Assembly (NCBI GenBank): GCA_024234325.1 | Contig: JACKOJ010000002.1 | Coordinates: 1-64,000, forward strand | DNA length: 64,000 nucleotides | DNA from: Pseudomonadales bacterium | GTDB taxonomy: Bacteria > Pseudomonadota > Gammaproteobacteria > Pseudomonadales > Pseudohongiellaceae | Direction of reading: 5' to 3' | Shown: positions 1 to 9,873 of the stretch, in pieces | Numbering within the stretch: the first letter of the stretch is position 1 | Layout: the number at the start of each line of letters is the position of its first letter | Notes under the pieces: model-generated | The model's input: only the letters and a program-made list of their open reading frames with translations | What the model was told of the DNA's origin: nothing | The model's database searches: none | Program-made: the position numbers and the translations under genes

Positions 1-464
1 ACGTTGACCTGTACCTGCAGGGTGCCGGCATTGTTACGCCCCAGCACACGCATGTTCTGGCCGCCGGGAATGGTGCCGTTGGTGATGACGCCACCAGAGA
101 CAGTGAGTTGCAGGTTGCTGATCTCGGCTTCCATGCGGCGCTGGGTGTCCACCTGCTGGAAGACGACGGCGACCTTATAGGTGTAGGTGCCATCGTTCAA
201 GGCATTGGGCACCATGTTGAAGCTGAAGCTGGGAATGCCGACGCCGTTGGTGGTGGGCACATCAACAACGGTCTGCACCTCCCCCAGCGAGGAAATCGTG
301 GGCGACTGAGCGGAGAATGTGGTGCCACTGCCACCGGAAATCTGCACCTGATCGTTCTGCAGGGTCACTGTCTGGCCCAGGGCGCTGGAGCCACTGACGA
401 CCATCAGGGCTGCAAGGATGGATTGGCTCAGGATGCGCTTTTTATGCTGCTCTGCGTTGATCAT
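1..464 (-). CDS. Secreted protein of unknown function (3' end cut by window edge)
   Basis: An open frame runs from an ATG at 464 off the left edge of the window, so only about 154 N-terminal residues are visible. They begin with a basic stretch and a hydrophobic segment (MVVSGSSALG followed by QTV), which looks like a Sec signal peptide cleaved by signal peptidase I around residue 30. The rest is Ser/Thr/Gly/Val-rich with alternating polar and hydrophobic residues, suggesting an extracytoplasmic beta-rich domain. I recognise no family. It lies upstream of, and in the same direction as, nothing else visible; the next minus-strand gene ends at 658, 193 bp away, and is also an exported beta-rich protein. 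Function is unknown. Confidence 0.7.
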   Translation of the reverse strand, partial: MINAEQHKKRILSQSILAALMVVSGSSALGQTVTLQNDQVQISGGSGTTFSAQSPTISSLGEVQTVVDVPTTNGVGIPSFSFNMVPNALNDGTYTYKVAVVFQQVDTQRRMEAEISNLQLTVSGGVITNGTIPGGQNMRVLGRNNAGTLQVQVN

Positions 465-657
465 GCTCTGTCCTTGATTTCTTTAAGGTGCTTGAGTGTT
501 GTTAACTGACGCAGGGCGTTGCGCCGGTCATGAAATTATGAGTTCTGAATTAAACCTGAAATCGCTGGTTTATGCCAGACGTTTTGGCCATATATCCCCA
601 TGTTTAGTCAAACCTTTCTGCCCGCTTGTACCGCGCAGTTGGTCGGGCGCTGTCTTC

Positions 658-1776
658 TTACAGTCTCAGCCCCAGCTGCAATCCGACATAGCCATAGGGC
701 TTGTCGGCAAAAGAGCCGCTTAAGGGATTGTTATAGTGGGGGATCACGCCGAGAAACTGGTTGCTGAACAGCTTGCCGGTGAAGCTGACGTGCACATCGG
801 GAGTTACCCAGTAGGAGACGCTGCCACGCAGGGTGTGATTGCTGTGCTCGCTTACTGTTCCCAGATTATCGCCCCTCAGAAAAGACGGCAGTACACTGTT
901 GGAGGGCGGGGCCACAATATCGGTCTTGCTGTTGTTTACTCGCAGGAACTCGTAACTGAGTTGCACGGGAATGCGGGGGGTAAGTTGCCAGTGCACGCTG
1001 GCGCCGAGCATGTAGTGCCGGTCTTCCATGTCAAAGTGCTGATAGAAATCGTCCACCAGTTGCTCCAGCACGATGTCGGCACTGGTGCCGGAGCTGGCGC
1101 TGGTCTCGCCATAGCCAGCCCATACCGTGGTCGCCATGGTGCTGCTGAGAGGTGCGGAGTAGAGCAGGCGTGCCTGCCAACCCTCGTCTTCCATGGAGTC
1201 CAGGCGGAAGGTCTGTGGGTCGGTAAAGGTGACGATGAAGTTCTCATTGATGGTGACGCGATCGAAATGCCCCTCATAATCGTCGGTCACATTGCGGGTG
1301 CGCATGACTTCCAGGGCGGCGGCATGCCAGGGGCCGCTGTTGTCGTAATAGCCGGATTCAAAGAAATTCCACTTGAATCCGTAGGCGGTGGCAGTGGTGC
1401 TGAGGCCGTTGCTGATATCGGTCAAGCCAATGGAGGCGATCTCTCCCAGCTCGATTTTAAGATCCTGTTCCTGGTGGCGATAAAACACACTCAGACTGGA
1501 CGTGAGGCCAAACTGCACTTCTGCGCGTTGCCCCTGTAAATCACCACTATTACCCACCAGCTTGCGCGTGCCGGCCAGCAGATCGCTGCGGATGTTCAGG
1601 AAATCGATGGTGTCATTGACCATTACCTTGCCCAGGCTCAATTCAGCGTCAAGGGCATCGATGGTATAGGCGCTCGGGTTTTCGGTGCTGATCCAGCCAA
1701 GGGGGGTGTCAGCCAGGCTGTCATTGCCCACGAGAAGGCAGGGCAGGCAGAGGGCGATTTTTCTGACATAGGTCAT
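658..1776 (-). CDS. Putative outer-membrane beta-barrel protein
   Basis: The product is 372 residues from the ATG at 1776, chosen because an AGGAA ribosome site lies just upstream and the protein then opens with a signal peptide (MTYVRKIALCLPCLLVGN, probable cut after DSLA). An earlier in-frame start at 1830 would put 18 polar residues ahead of it. The mature part has alternating hydrophobic and polar residues, many aromatic residues and short turns, and it ends in a strand finishing GLQLGLRL, as in outer-membrane barrels. I cannot assign a substrate or family. A porin-like or structural role is possible. The barrel call rests on sequence pattern only. Confidence 0.7.
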   Translation of the reverse strand: MTYVRKIALCLPCLLVGNDSLADTPLGWISTENPSAYTIDALDAELSLGKVMVNDTIDFLNIRSDLLAGTRKLVGNSGDLQGQRAEVQFGLTSSLSVFYRHQEQDLKIELGEIASIGLTDISNGLSTTATAYGFKWNFFESGYYDNSGPWHAAALEVMRTRNVTDDYEGHFDRVTINENFIVTFTDPQTFRLDSMEDEGWQARLLYSAPLSSTMATTVWAGYGETSASSGTSADIVLEQLVDDFYQHFDMEDRHYMLGASVHWQLTPRIPVQLSYEFLRVNNSKTDIVAPPSNSVLPSFLRGDNLGTVSEHSNHTLRGSVSYWVTPDVHVSFTGKLFSNQFLGVIPHYNNPLSGSFADKPYGYVGLQLGLRL

Positions 1777-2131
1777 TTTTAGCGGATTCCTGAGTCGCGG
1801 AACGAGATAGGGACACAAGTCCGGGCGCATCGGAGCAGGGCCATTTCAAGGACGCTCGAAGCTTACTGAGTGCATGGGTCAAAGTCCAGAGAGTCGCTGA
1901 TAATAATTCCTTATAAATGAATAACATTGCCTCTGTATTTCAAGTGCCTTTCGGCCCGGGGAAGGATGACGGAATAGGCAGAGAATTTTTTGTGCCATTG
2001 GCGATCATATCGGATACACTTAGCGGCGCTTTAATGTCTTTCAAGAGTGTTCCCGAGAGCACCTTCAGCACCCGCCTGCGGAATGTTTCCTAAGCATTTG
2101 TTTCCGCTGGCTTTACGAACCAGAGTCATCC
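1777..2131. other. Divergent intergenic region before smc
   Basis: This 355-bp stretch separates the minus-strand barrel gene from smc and should hold both promoters. It is more AT-rich than its surroundings near 1900-2000. I found no hexamer pair close to the sigma-70 consensus, no strong hairpin and no convincing short gene. Confidence 0.5.
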
Positions 2132-5100
2132 ATGCGTTTGAAATGTATTAAATTAGCCGGTTTCAAGTCTTTCGTTGATCCCACCACCGTCAATTTTCCC
2201 AGCAATCTCTGCGCCGTCGTTGGCCCCAATGGCTGCGGCAAATCCAACATCATCGATGCCGTGCGCTGGGTGATGGGGGAGAGCTCCGCCAAGAACCTGC
2301 GTGGCGAGAACATGACGGACGTCATTTTCAACGGTTCCGGCGGGCGCAAGCCGGTGGGCCAGGCCAGTATCGAGCTGGTCTTCGACAACAGCGACCACCG
2401 CATCAAGGGCGAATACGCCCAGTACAACGAGATTTCCATCAAGCGCAAGGTGTCCCGTGACGGCACCTCGGGCTATATGCTCAACGGCGCCAAGTGTCGT
2501 CGCCGTGACATCACCGACATCTTCCTGGGCACAGGTCTGGGGGCGCGCAGCTACTCCATCATCGAACAGGGCATGGTGTCACGTCTCATCGAATCCAAGC
2601 CGGAAGAGTTGCGCATCTTCATCGAGGAAGCTGCGGGCATCTCCAAGTACAAGGAGCGCCGCCGCGACACCGAGAACCGCATCAAGCGCACCCGCGAAAA
2701 CCTGGAACGCCTGACCGACCTGCGTGAAGAGCTGGGTCGCCAGTTGCAGCATCTGCACCGCCAGGCCCAGGCCGCCGAGAAGTACGGCGAATTCAAACAG
2801 CAGGAGCGGGAGCTGACCGCCCAGCACAATGCCCTGCGCTGGCAGGCCCTGAATACCGAGCTGGAAGCGAAGCAGGCGATCATTCGTGATCTGGAGATCA
2901 AGATCGAGGCGGCCGTGGCTGACCAGCGGGCGGTGGATGCCCAGATCGAAAAACACTTCGTGGACAACGCCGACTTCAACGAACAGCTCAGCGAGATTCA
3001 GGGCCGCTACTACAGTCTGGGCAATGACATTGCCCGTATCGAACAGTCCATCGAGCACCACATCGAACGCACGGCGCAGCTCAAGCGCGACCTGCTGGAA
3101 ACCCAGGAAGGCTATGGCCTGACCCAGAGCGAGCTGGAGAGCGACCTCAGCAGGCTCAAGGCCTTCGAGGAAGAACTGGAAATTGTCTCGCCGAACCTGG
3201 AGGAAGCCCAGGCCGTGGAGGAGGAGTCTGCCTACGCGCTGGAGGAGGCCGAGTCCCGCATGCAGCAGTGGCAGCAGGAATGGGACGAGTTCAACCAGCG
3301 TGCCGAGGAGCCGCGCCAGATCGCGGAAGTGGAACAGTCCCGCATCCAGCAACTGGAAAAAATTGTCGAGCGCGGTCTGGACCGCAAGGCGCGCCTGCAG
3401 GACGAAATGAAGTCTCTGGGGGACAACCCGGAGCAGGGCGTGATCGACGAGCTCTCCATTGAGGTTTCACGTCTGGAGGAGCAACTCGAAACCCATCAGA
3501 ACAGCAACAGCACACTTGCCGAACAAATCGAGGCGGAGCGCAGCAACGGTCAGTCCGTCGCCAGCGACCTGGACCGTGCCCGCAGCGAACTGCAGAGCCT
3601 GAAGGGGCGTGCCGCCTCGCTGGAGGCGCTGCAGAAAGCGGCGCTGGGACGCAACAACGAAGGCATGAACCGCTGGCTGCAGAGCCACAAGCTGAACGAG
3701 AGCAAGCGCCTGGGCGAGAGCATCCGTGTGAGTTCCGGCTACGAAGCTGCCGTGGAAGCCGTGCTGGGCGACTATCTGCAGAGCGTCTGCGTGGAGCGCA
3801 TCGACAGCGTGGAGTCCCTGCTGTCCGAGCTGCCCGCAGGCCTGCTTTCACTCGTGGAAACCGGCGTGGTCAGCGACAAGCCCGCCACCGACGCCTCCCG
3901 GGTGGCCCTGGCCAGCAAGATTCAGTCGGATTGGGACAGTGCAGGCCTGCTGGCTGGCATTTACGTCGCCGACGATATGGCCGCGGCCCTGCCACTGCGC
4001 GGCAAGCTCGCCGCCAATGAGTCTGTCGTAACCCGTCAGGGCGTATGGTTGGGCAAGGCCTGGATCCGTGTGCGCAAGGCCGCTGACGAGAAAGCCGGCC
4101 TGCTGGAACGCAAGGGCGAGATATCTCGCCTGGAAGAACAGATTGCATTGCAACAGGCTCGGGTGGACGAGCTGCTGGAGCTACAGGGGCAGTCCCGTCA
4201 GGCACTGCGCGACCTGGAATCCCAGCGCGAAGACGTGCAGCGCCTGATCGCCCAGACTGCCCGCCAGTACAGCGAACAGAAATCCCAACTGGGCGCCCGC
4301 CTGATGAAGGTGGAGCAGACGACCTTGCGCCGCGAGCGCCTGCAGCACGAACTGGATGAACTGCTGCGTCAGTTGAGCGTGGAGCAGGAGAACACCGCGC
4401 TGGCCCGCTCCAATCTGCAGTCCGCTCTGGACGCGATGGAGCAGGACACCGAGCGTAAGGAACAGTTGCTGCAGCAGCGCGACGAGCGCCGCGAAGCGCT
4501 GGACCAGATTCGCCAGAAGGCGCGCCACGACAAGGACGCCTGCCATCAACTGGCTCTGCAGCAGCAGTCGCTGCAGTCCCAACTGCGTTCCGTGCGCGAC
4601 ACCATGGATCGTATGGCATCCCAGGTGCAGCGTGCGAAAGAGCGCATCGAATCGCTCACCCGGCAGCTTGCCGATTCCGACGAGCCGCTGGAGATGAAGC
4701 GTGCGGAGCTGGAGACCCAGTTGCAGAAGCGTCTGGAAGTCGAAGAGCAACTGAATATTGCCAAGGCGAAGGCAGACAGCAACGAGCACACCCTGCGCCA
4801 GTTGGAACAGCAGCGCTCTCATTTCGAGCGCACCGCGGGTGCCCTGCGCGAACAGATGATGGAACACCGCCTGCGCAGCGAGGGCGATATGGTCAAGCGT
4901 GAGGCCCTGCAGGAGCAATTGCACGAGGCCCGTTACGATCTGCAGACAGTGCTGGCGAATCTGCCGGAGGAACTGGACCAGGCAGCCTGCGAGCGGGAAC
5001 TGGAAGCCATCGCCAACCGCATTCAGCGCCTCGGGGCCATCAACCTGGCGGCGATTGACGAATACAAGCAGCAGTCGGAGCGCAAGGTCTATCTGGATTC

Positions 5101-5644
5101 CCAGAACGACGACCTGGAACGCGCGCTGGTCACCCTGGAAAACGCGATTCGCAAGATCGACAAGGAGACCCGTACGCGTTTCAAGGAAACCTTTGACAAG
5201 ATCAACGCGGGCCTGCAGGACCTGTTCCCCAAAGTGTTCGGTGGCGGCCACGCCTACCTGGACATGACGGGCGAAGACCTGCTGGACACCGGGGTGGCGA
5301 TCATGGCGCGCCCGCCGGGCAAGCGTAACAGCACCATTCACCTGCTCTCGGGCGGTGAAAAGGCCATGACCGCGATCGCGCTGGTGTTCTCCATTTTCCA
5401 GCTCAACCCGTCACCGTTCTGTATGCTGGACGAGGTGGATGCGCCGCTGGACGATGCCAACGTCGGCCGTTACGCGAATCTGGTGCGGGAAATGTCCAGC
5501 GCGGTGCAGTTCGTGTTCATCACCCACAACAAGCTGACCATGGAAATGGCAAATCAGCTACTCGGTGTTACCATGCACGAACCCGGGGTTTCGCGTATTG
5601 TGGCCGTGGATATCGCCGAGGCAGCAGAGCTGGCGGCGATGTAA
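2132..5644 (+). CDS. smc: Chromosome partition protein Smc
   Basis: Smc is the core ATPase of the bacterial condensin that organises and segregates the chromosome, working as a dimer with ScpA and ScpB. The 1170-residue protein has all expected parts. The N-terminal ATPase half carries the Walker A motif GPNGCGKSN at about residues 32-40. Two long coiled-coil arms rich in Glu, Gln, Arg and Leu flank a hinge at about residues 510-650. The C-terminal half has the signature LLSGGEKAMTA and the Walker B segment FCMLDEVDAPLDDAN. The start MRLKCIKLAGFKSFVDPT is the family's usual N-terminus. The gene precedes zipA and ligA, the order known from Pseudomonas. A REP-like pair follows its stop. Confidence 0.98.
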   Translation: MRLKCIKLAGFKSFVDPTTVNFPSNLCAVVGPNGCGKSNIIDAVRWVMGESSAKNLRGENMTDVIFNGSGGRKPVGQASIELVFDNSDHRIKGEYAQYNEISIKRKVSRDGTSGYMLNGAKCRRRDITDIFLGTGLGARSYSIIEQGMVSRLIESKPEELRIFIEEAAGISKYKERRRDTENRIKRTRENLERLTDLREELGRQLQHLHRQAQAAEKYGEFKQQERELTAQHNALRWQALNTELEAKQAIIRDLEIKIEAAVADQRAVDAQIEKHFVDNADFNEQLSEIQGRYYSLGNDIARIEQSIEHHIERTAQLKRDLLETQEGYGLTQSELESDLSRLKAFEEELEIVSPNLEEAQAVEEESAYALEEAESRMQQWQQEWDEFNQRAEEPRQIAEVEQSRIQQLEKIVERGLDRKARLQDEMKSLGDNPEQGVIDELSIEVSRLEEQLETHQNSNSTLAEQIEAERSNGQSVASDLDRARSELQSLKGRAASLEALQKAALGRNNEGMNRWLQSHKLNESKRLGESIRVSSGYEAAVEAVLGDYLQSVCVERIDSVESLLSELPAGLLSLVETGVVSDKPATDASRVALASKIQSDWDSAGLLAGIYVADDMAAALPLRGKLAANESVVTRQGVWLGKAWIRVRKAADEKAGLLERKGEISRLEEQIALQQARVDELLELQGQSRQALRDLESQREDVQRLIAQTARQYSEQKSQLGARLMKVEQTTLRRERLQHELDELLRQLSVEQENTALARSNLQSALDAMEQDTERKEQLLQQRDERREALDQIRQKARHDKDACHQLALQQQSLQSQLRSVRDTMDRMASQVQRAKERIESLTRQLADSDEPLEMKRAELETQLQKRLEVEEQLNIAKAKADSNEHTLRQLEQQRSHFERTAGALREQMMEHRLRSEGDMVKREALQEQLHEARYDLQTVLANLPEELDQAACERELEAIANRIQRLGAINLAAIDEYKQQSERKVYLDSQNDDLERALVTLENAIRKIDKETRTRFKETFDKINAGLQDLFPKVFGGGHAYLDMTGEDLLDTGVAIMARPPGKRNSTIHLLSGGEKAMTAIALVFSIFQLNPSPFCMLDEVDAPLDDANVGRYANLVREMSSAVQFVFITHNKLTMEMANQLLGVTMHEPGVSRIVAVDIAEAAELAAM

Positions 5645-5654
5645 GAAAATGCAT

Positions 5655-5714
5655 ATCGCCTGCCCTGCAGGCGAAAGTTTGAGTCAACCCGCAGAAGCCT
5701 GCCCTGCAGGCGAT
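5655..5714 (+). repeat. REP-like palindrome pair behind smc
   Basis: Two copies of the core GCCTGCCCTGCAGGC lie at about 5657-5674 and 5693-5713, in the same orientation, between smc and zipA. Each core folds as a GCCTGC/GCAGGC stem. They belong to the family found again near 9.8, 11.35 and 20.1-20.26 kb. Shape and placement resemble the REP elements of pseudomonads. Confidence 0.8.
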
Positions 5715-5767
5715 GGATATGAACCAGAACAACATGCCAACGGCAATCCAGGAGACAAAGCAGTAAC

Positions 5768-7717
5768 ATGGGCCTTCGCGAACTCCTCATCCTGATCCTC
5801 ATTCTTGCCATCGTGGCCGTCATTCTGCGTGGCCTGTATGTTGCCCTGAAGGCCCGGCGCGGGCAGTTGCGCATGCAACTGGAAAAGAATATTCCGCAAT
5901 ACGATACCGAAGAACTGCTCATGTCCGAGCTGCCCAATGGCGGTGCCCGTCTGGTGGAGCGCTCCTTTGCCAAGGTGGTGAAACAGAATTCGGAACTCTC
6001 GGCCCGGGATCGCGTGCGTTATGGCAAGGGGAAGGGGGAATCCGCCATCCCCGTGCTGATGGATACCGTGGGAGACGATGAGGAAGAACATGAGGACGAG
6101 GAGTCCGTGTCTGCCCCCCGTCAGTCCAGCGTGGCCAGTGCCCGTGAGGCAGCCCGGCAGAAACATCTGCAGGGGCAGGGCTTCAAGCCGGTGCATCGTC
6201 CCATCGACCGTCTGGCAGCACAGGCTGCAGGCAGCACTTCTCCCTCCATCTCCGAACCGGAAGAGCCGGAAGACGATTACGAGGATTTTTTCGAGGATCC
6301 TCTGGATGCATCACCGCTCTCCGTTGAGGACGATCCCCTCATTGATGCCGCAGGAAATCGTCACGGCTTCGACGATGACGCGTCTCTGGATGATGAGCCC
6401 GAGTACTTCGACGAGAATGCCGACGACGAAGACTATGAGGACGACGATTACGACGACGAGGCTTTCGATGACGAGGAAGAGCCTGACAGTGACCAGGCTT
6501 TCCACGACAAGCCTTTTGACGACGAGTCCGATGAAGATGATGACGGGCAGGACGATCTTGACGATGAGTACGAGGATGAACCCGAGGACTCGGACGACTA
6601 CGATGACACTTCCAATGAGGAGGACTGGCAGGACGACGAAGAGCCCGAGTCCTGGGAAGACGAAAACGACGCCGAAGACGAGGAACTGGACTACGCGGAC
6701 ATCGCCGAGGAGTTCGATGACGTCTATGGCGAGCCGGAGACCGACGACGAGCAGGACCATGAGCACGACACGGAACAGGACGATGAGCCGGATGAACTGC
6801 TGGACGGCTATGATGAGTCCAACGATGGTTGGGACGACGAGCCAGAGCCACAGGAAGCTCCTGTCAGTGCTCCGCGCCGCTGGCTGAAATGGGCGGGCAA
6901 GAAGTTTTCCGGCATGGGCGCTGCTCACGAAGAGCCAGTGCGCGAACGTGATTTCCATGGCCATGATCGTGCCGAACCCGTCATTGGTCTCGATCCCGTG
7001 GAAGAGGAAGAGAGCAGGCCAGCCGCCGCACCGGCTCCGCGCGTAAAAGAGCCGCACGCGAAAGAGAAGGTGCCGGATGCTCCCCGTCAGGCCCGAGCGC
7101 CTCTGGATAAATCACGCCAGGCGACCCTGTTCGATGATGAGCAAACAGACGCGGACGACGGCCCAGAGGACGATCCGCTGGACGCTTACGAAGAACCTGT
7201 TGCACAGGAGGCAGCGGCGGCGCCTGCTGCCCACCAGGAGCGGAGCAGGAAAGACGATGCTGCCCAGGATGCCGGGGCACAGGAGTACAGCGAGGTGCTG
7301 GTCATCAACGTGATGGCGAAGCCTGATCGCGAGTTCGCGGGCGTTGATCTGCTGCCAGCCCTGCTGGGCCTGGGGCTGCGCTTTGGTGACATGAATATTT
7401 TCCATCGCCATGTGGACAGCCAGTCGGGCAGCCCGGTGCTGTTCAGCGTGGCCAACATGCTGAACCCTGGTACTTTCGATCTCAACCAGATCAATGATTT
7501 TGCCACCCGGGGCGTGTGTTTCTTCATGACCCTGCCCAATGTGGCCAACAGCATGCAGGCCTTTGACCGCATGCTGGATGCCGCGCAGCAACTGCGCATG
7601 ACACTGGATGGCGACCTGAAGGACGATGTGCGCAGCGTCATGACGGCACAGACCATCGAACACTACCGCCAGCGCGTGCGGGATTTTGACCTGCGGCAAT
7701 TGCGTCAGCACAAATGA
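5768..7717 (+). CDS. zipA: Cell division protein ZipA with very long acidic linker
   Basis: ZipA anchors FtsZ to the inner membrane at the division site. The start MGLRELLILILILAIVAVILRGLYV gives the expected N-terminal membrane anchor (about residues 4-22), followed by a basic patch. The C-terminal ZipA domain, which binds the FtsZ tail, spans about residues 510-640 (VLVINVMAKPDREFAGVDLLP, later GDMNIFHRH and a final basic segment). Between them lies a linker of nearly 500 residues. From about residue 165 to 370 it is dominated by Asp and Glu. The total of 649 residues is about twice the 328 of E. coli ZipA. The gene overlaps ligA by 4 bp (ATGA), so the two are probably co-translated. Confidence 0.95.
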   Translation: MGLRELLILILILAIVAVILRGLYVALKARRGQLRMQLEKNIPQYDTEELLMSELPNGGARLVERSFAKVVKQNSELSARDRVRYGKGKGESAIPVLMDTVGDDEEEHEDEESVSAPRQSSVASAREAARQKHLQGQGFKPVHRPIDRLAAQAAGSTSPSISEPEEPEDDYEDFFEDPLDASPLSVEDDPLIDAAGNRHGFDDDASLDDEPEYFDENADDEDYEDDDYDDEAFDDEEEPDSDQAFHDKPFDDESDEDDDGQDDLDDEYEDEPEDSDDYDDTSNEEDWQDDEEPESWEDENDAEDEELDYADIAEEFDDVYGEPETDDEQDHEHDTEQDDEPDELLDGYDESNDGWDDEPEPQEAPVSAPRRWLKWAGKKFSGMGAAHEEPVRERDFHGHDRAEPVIGLDPVEEEESRPAAAPAPRVKEPHAKEKVPDAPRQARAPLDKSRQATLFDDEQTDADDGPEDDPLDAYEEPVAQEAAAAPAAHQERSRKDDAAQDAGAQEYSEVLVINVMAKPDREFAGVDLLPALLGLGLRFGDMNIFHRHVDSQSGSPVLFSVANMLNPGTFDLNQINDFATRGVCFFMTLPNVANSMQAFDRMLDAAQQLRMTLDGDLKDDVRSVMTAQTIEHYRQRVRDFDLRQLRQHK

Positions 7718-9792
7718 GCAGCAATACGGATTCCCCACAGGGTGTGCAGGCAGAACTTCAACGCCTGCGCACCGCCATCGCCCATCACGACTATCTCTAT
7801 CACACGCTGGACTCTCCCGAGATTCCGGACGTGGAGTACGACCGGCTGTTTCAGCAGCTTGAGGCGCTGGAGCAGGCTCACCCCGAACTGGTCACGGCGG
7901 ATTCCCCGACCCAGCGCGTGGGGGCACAGCCGCTGAGCAGCTTCGAGCAGGTCACGCACGAGATTCCCATGATGTCTCTCGCCAAGGTCTTCAATGGCGA
8001 AGATCTGCAGGACTTTGAGGAGCGCATCCGCAAGCGTCTCGATACGGACGCTGCCATTGCTTACAGTTGCGAACCCAAGATTGACGGGGTTGCCGTCAGC
8101 CTGCTGTACGAACAGGGGGCGCTGGTACGGGCGGCCACCCGTGGCGACGGCGTGACGGGCGAGGACATCACCCACAACGTGCGCACGATCCGCGACGTGC
8201 CGCTGCGCTTGCGAGAGCAGGCAGATACACCCATGCCCGCACGCCTGGAAGTGCGCGGCGAGATCTACATGAGCCGGGCAGGCTTTGAGAGTATGAACGA
8301 AGAGGCCGTGAAGTCAGGGGCCAAGACCTTCGTCAATCCACGCAATGCGGCGGCGGGCACCCTGCGCCAGCTCGATCCTGCGATTGCCGCCGCGCGACCG
8401 CTGCACATGTTCTGTTACAGCGTCGGCGTAGTGGACGGTTGCGACTTGCCGCAGACCCTGAGTGAAACCTTCGGCCTGCTGCAGTCCTGGGGGCTGCGGG
8501 TAAACCCCGAGCGTGCCGTGGTCACGGGCGCAGAGGCCTGCCTTGCCTATGCAGCGAAATTGCTCGAACGCCGTGCAGCGCTCGACTATGAGATTGACGG
8601 CGCCGTCATCAAGGTCAACCGCCTGAAGCTGCAGGACGAGCTCGGATTCAATGCCCGCACTCCGCGCTGGGCCATGGCCTATAAATTTCCGGCTGAGGAG
8701 GTTTCCACGGTCGTGCGCGATGTGGAGTTCCAGGTCGGACGTACTGGAACCATTACCCCGGTTGCCCGCCTGAGCCCCGTGTTTGTTGGCGGCGTCACGG
8801 TCAGCAATGCCACATTGCACAATATGGCAGAGATTGCCCGTCTGGGCCTGCAGATCGGCGATACCGTAATCGTGCGCCGCGCCGGGGATGTCATCCCTAA
8901 AATCGTCAAGGTCATGAATAAAGCGGACGATGATGAGCCTGAGACACCCGAAGAGGAACAGGTGGAGCGCCGACCGGTAGTGATGCCCAGCCATTGCCCC
9001 GCCTGTGGCTCTGAAGTGGAAGCAGCAGGCGAGGTGTTGTTCCGCTGCAGTGGTGGCCTGGTATGCCCGGCCCAGCGCAAGGAGGCCATCCGGCATTTCT
9101 GTGCCCGTGCGGCGCTGGATATCGAGGGCCTGGGCGACAAGCTGATCGAGCAACTGGTAGACCGGCACATGGTCAAGGATGTGGCCGACGTCTTCCATTT
9201 GAACGGCGAGGAATTGGCCGGCCTGGAGCGTATGGCGGAGAAATCCGCAAACAATTTGCTCGCGGCCATCGACAAAGCTCGTAGTACCACACTGCCACGC
9301 TTCCTGTTCGGGCTGGGGATTCCGGAGGTGGGAGAAGCGACAGCCTTGGCGCTGACGCAGCACTTTGGCAATCTGGAGGCCTTGATTACGGCGGATCAGG
9401 CCGCATTGGAGGCTGTAGAGGATGTCGGGCCGGTAGTGGCCGCGCACATCGTGCATTTTTTCTCGAACGAAGACAATCTGGAGGTGATCCGTCGCCTGCA
9501 GACTGCGGGTGTGCACTGGCGGGATGAAGAGGTTGCAGAGCAGTCGGACATGCTCGACGGCCAGACCTTCGTACTGACCGGCACGCTGGAGGTGATGACC
9601 CGGGACGAGGCCAAGGCGCGTCTGCAGGCGCTGGGTGCCAAGGTCGCTGGCAGTGTGTCGAAGAAGACCACCTGGGTGGTGGCCGGGCCGGGCGCCGGTT
9701 CCAAGCTGGACAAGGCCGTGGAGCTGAACGTCCCGGTAATGGACGAGCCGCAGTTCCTGGCCTTTCTGCAGGAACAGGAGGGGCTGCTGTAG
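7714..9792 (+). CDS. ligA: NAD-dependent DNA ligase LigA
   Basis: LigA seals nicks in DNA, joining Okazaki fragments and finishing repair, using NAD+ as AMP donor. The 692-residue protein has the full bacterial layout. The N-terminal Ia domain contains HHDYLYH. The adenylation domain has the nucleophile lysine in CEPKIDGVAVS (about residue 117). An OB fold follows, then a four-cysteine zinc finger beginning HCPACGSEV. Next come helix-hairpin-helix repeats and a C-terminal BRCT domain (about residues 610-690). The start codon overlaps the end of zipA. The stop codon is TAG, and this TAG is the first part of a REP-like element. Confidence 0.98.
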   Translation: MSSNTDSPQGVQAELQRLRTAIAHHDYLYHTLDSPEIPDVEYDRLFQQLEALEQAHPELVTADSPTQRVGAQPLSSFEQVTHEIPMMSLAKVFNGEDLQDFEERIRKRLDTDAAIAYSCEPKIDGVAVSLLYEQGALVRAATRGDGVTGEDITHNVRTIRDVPLRLREQADTPMPARLEVRGEIYMSRAGFESMNEEAVKSGAKTFVNPRNAAAGTLRQLDPAIAAARPLHMFCYSVGVVDGCDLPQTLSETFGLLQSWGLRVNPERAVVTGAEACLAYAAKLLERRAALDYEIDGAVIKVNRLKLQDELGFNARTPRWAMAYKFPAEEVSTVVRDVEFQVGRTGTITPVARLSPVFVGGVTVSNATLHNMAEIARLGLQIGDTVIVRRAGDVIPKIVKVMNKADDDEPETPEEEQVERRPVVMPSHCPACGSEVEAAGEVLFRCSGGLVCPAQRKEAIRHFCARAALDIEGLGDKLIEQLVDRHMVKDVADVFHLNGEELAGLERMAEKSANNLLAAIDKARSTTLPRFLFGLGIPEVGEATALALTQHFGNLEALITADQAALEAVEDVGPVVAAHIVHFFSNEDNLEVIRRLQTAGVHWRDEEVAEQSDMLDGQTFVLTGTLEVMTRDEAKARLQALGAKVAGSVSKKTTWVVAGPGAGSKLDKAVELNVPVMDEPQFLAFLQEQEGLL

Positions 9793-9845
9793 GAGCGCTG
9801 CCCTGCAGGCGAAAGGAAGTCGTAGAAGCCTGCCCTGCAGGCGAC
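9789..9845 (+). repeat. REP-like pair; first copy supplies the ligA stop codon
   Basis: Two same-orientation copies lie at 9789-9812 and 9822-9844. The first has one change in the stem (GCGCTGCCCTGCAGGC). Its conserved 5' flank TAGGA begins at 9790, and that TAG is the in-frame stop of ligA. The second lies in the gap before the lipoprotein gene. Confidence 0.8.
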
Positions 9846-9873
9846 CGAACACCACTGAACGTGAGGAGGGCAC

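Noticed and set aside
6311..7057. A long minus-strand open frame within zipA
   Set aside because: It is the mirror of the Asp/Glu-rich codons and gives a Val/Leu/Ile-rich pseudo-protein. The ZipA frame has recognisable end domains and coupling to ligA.
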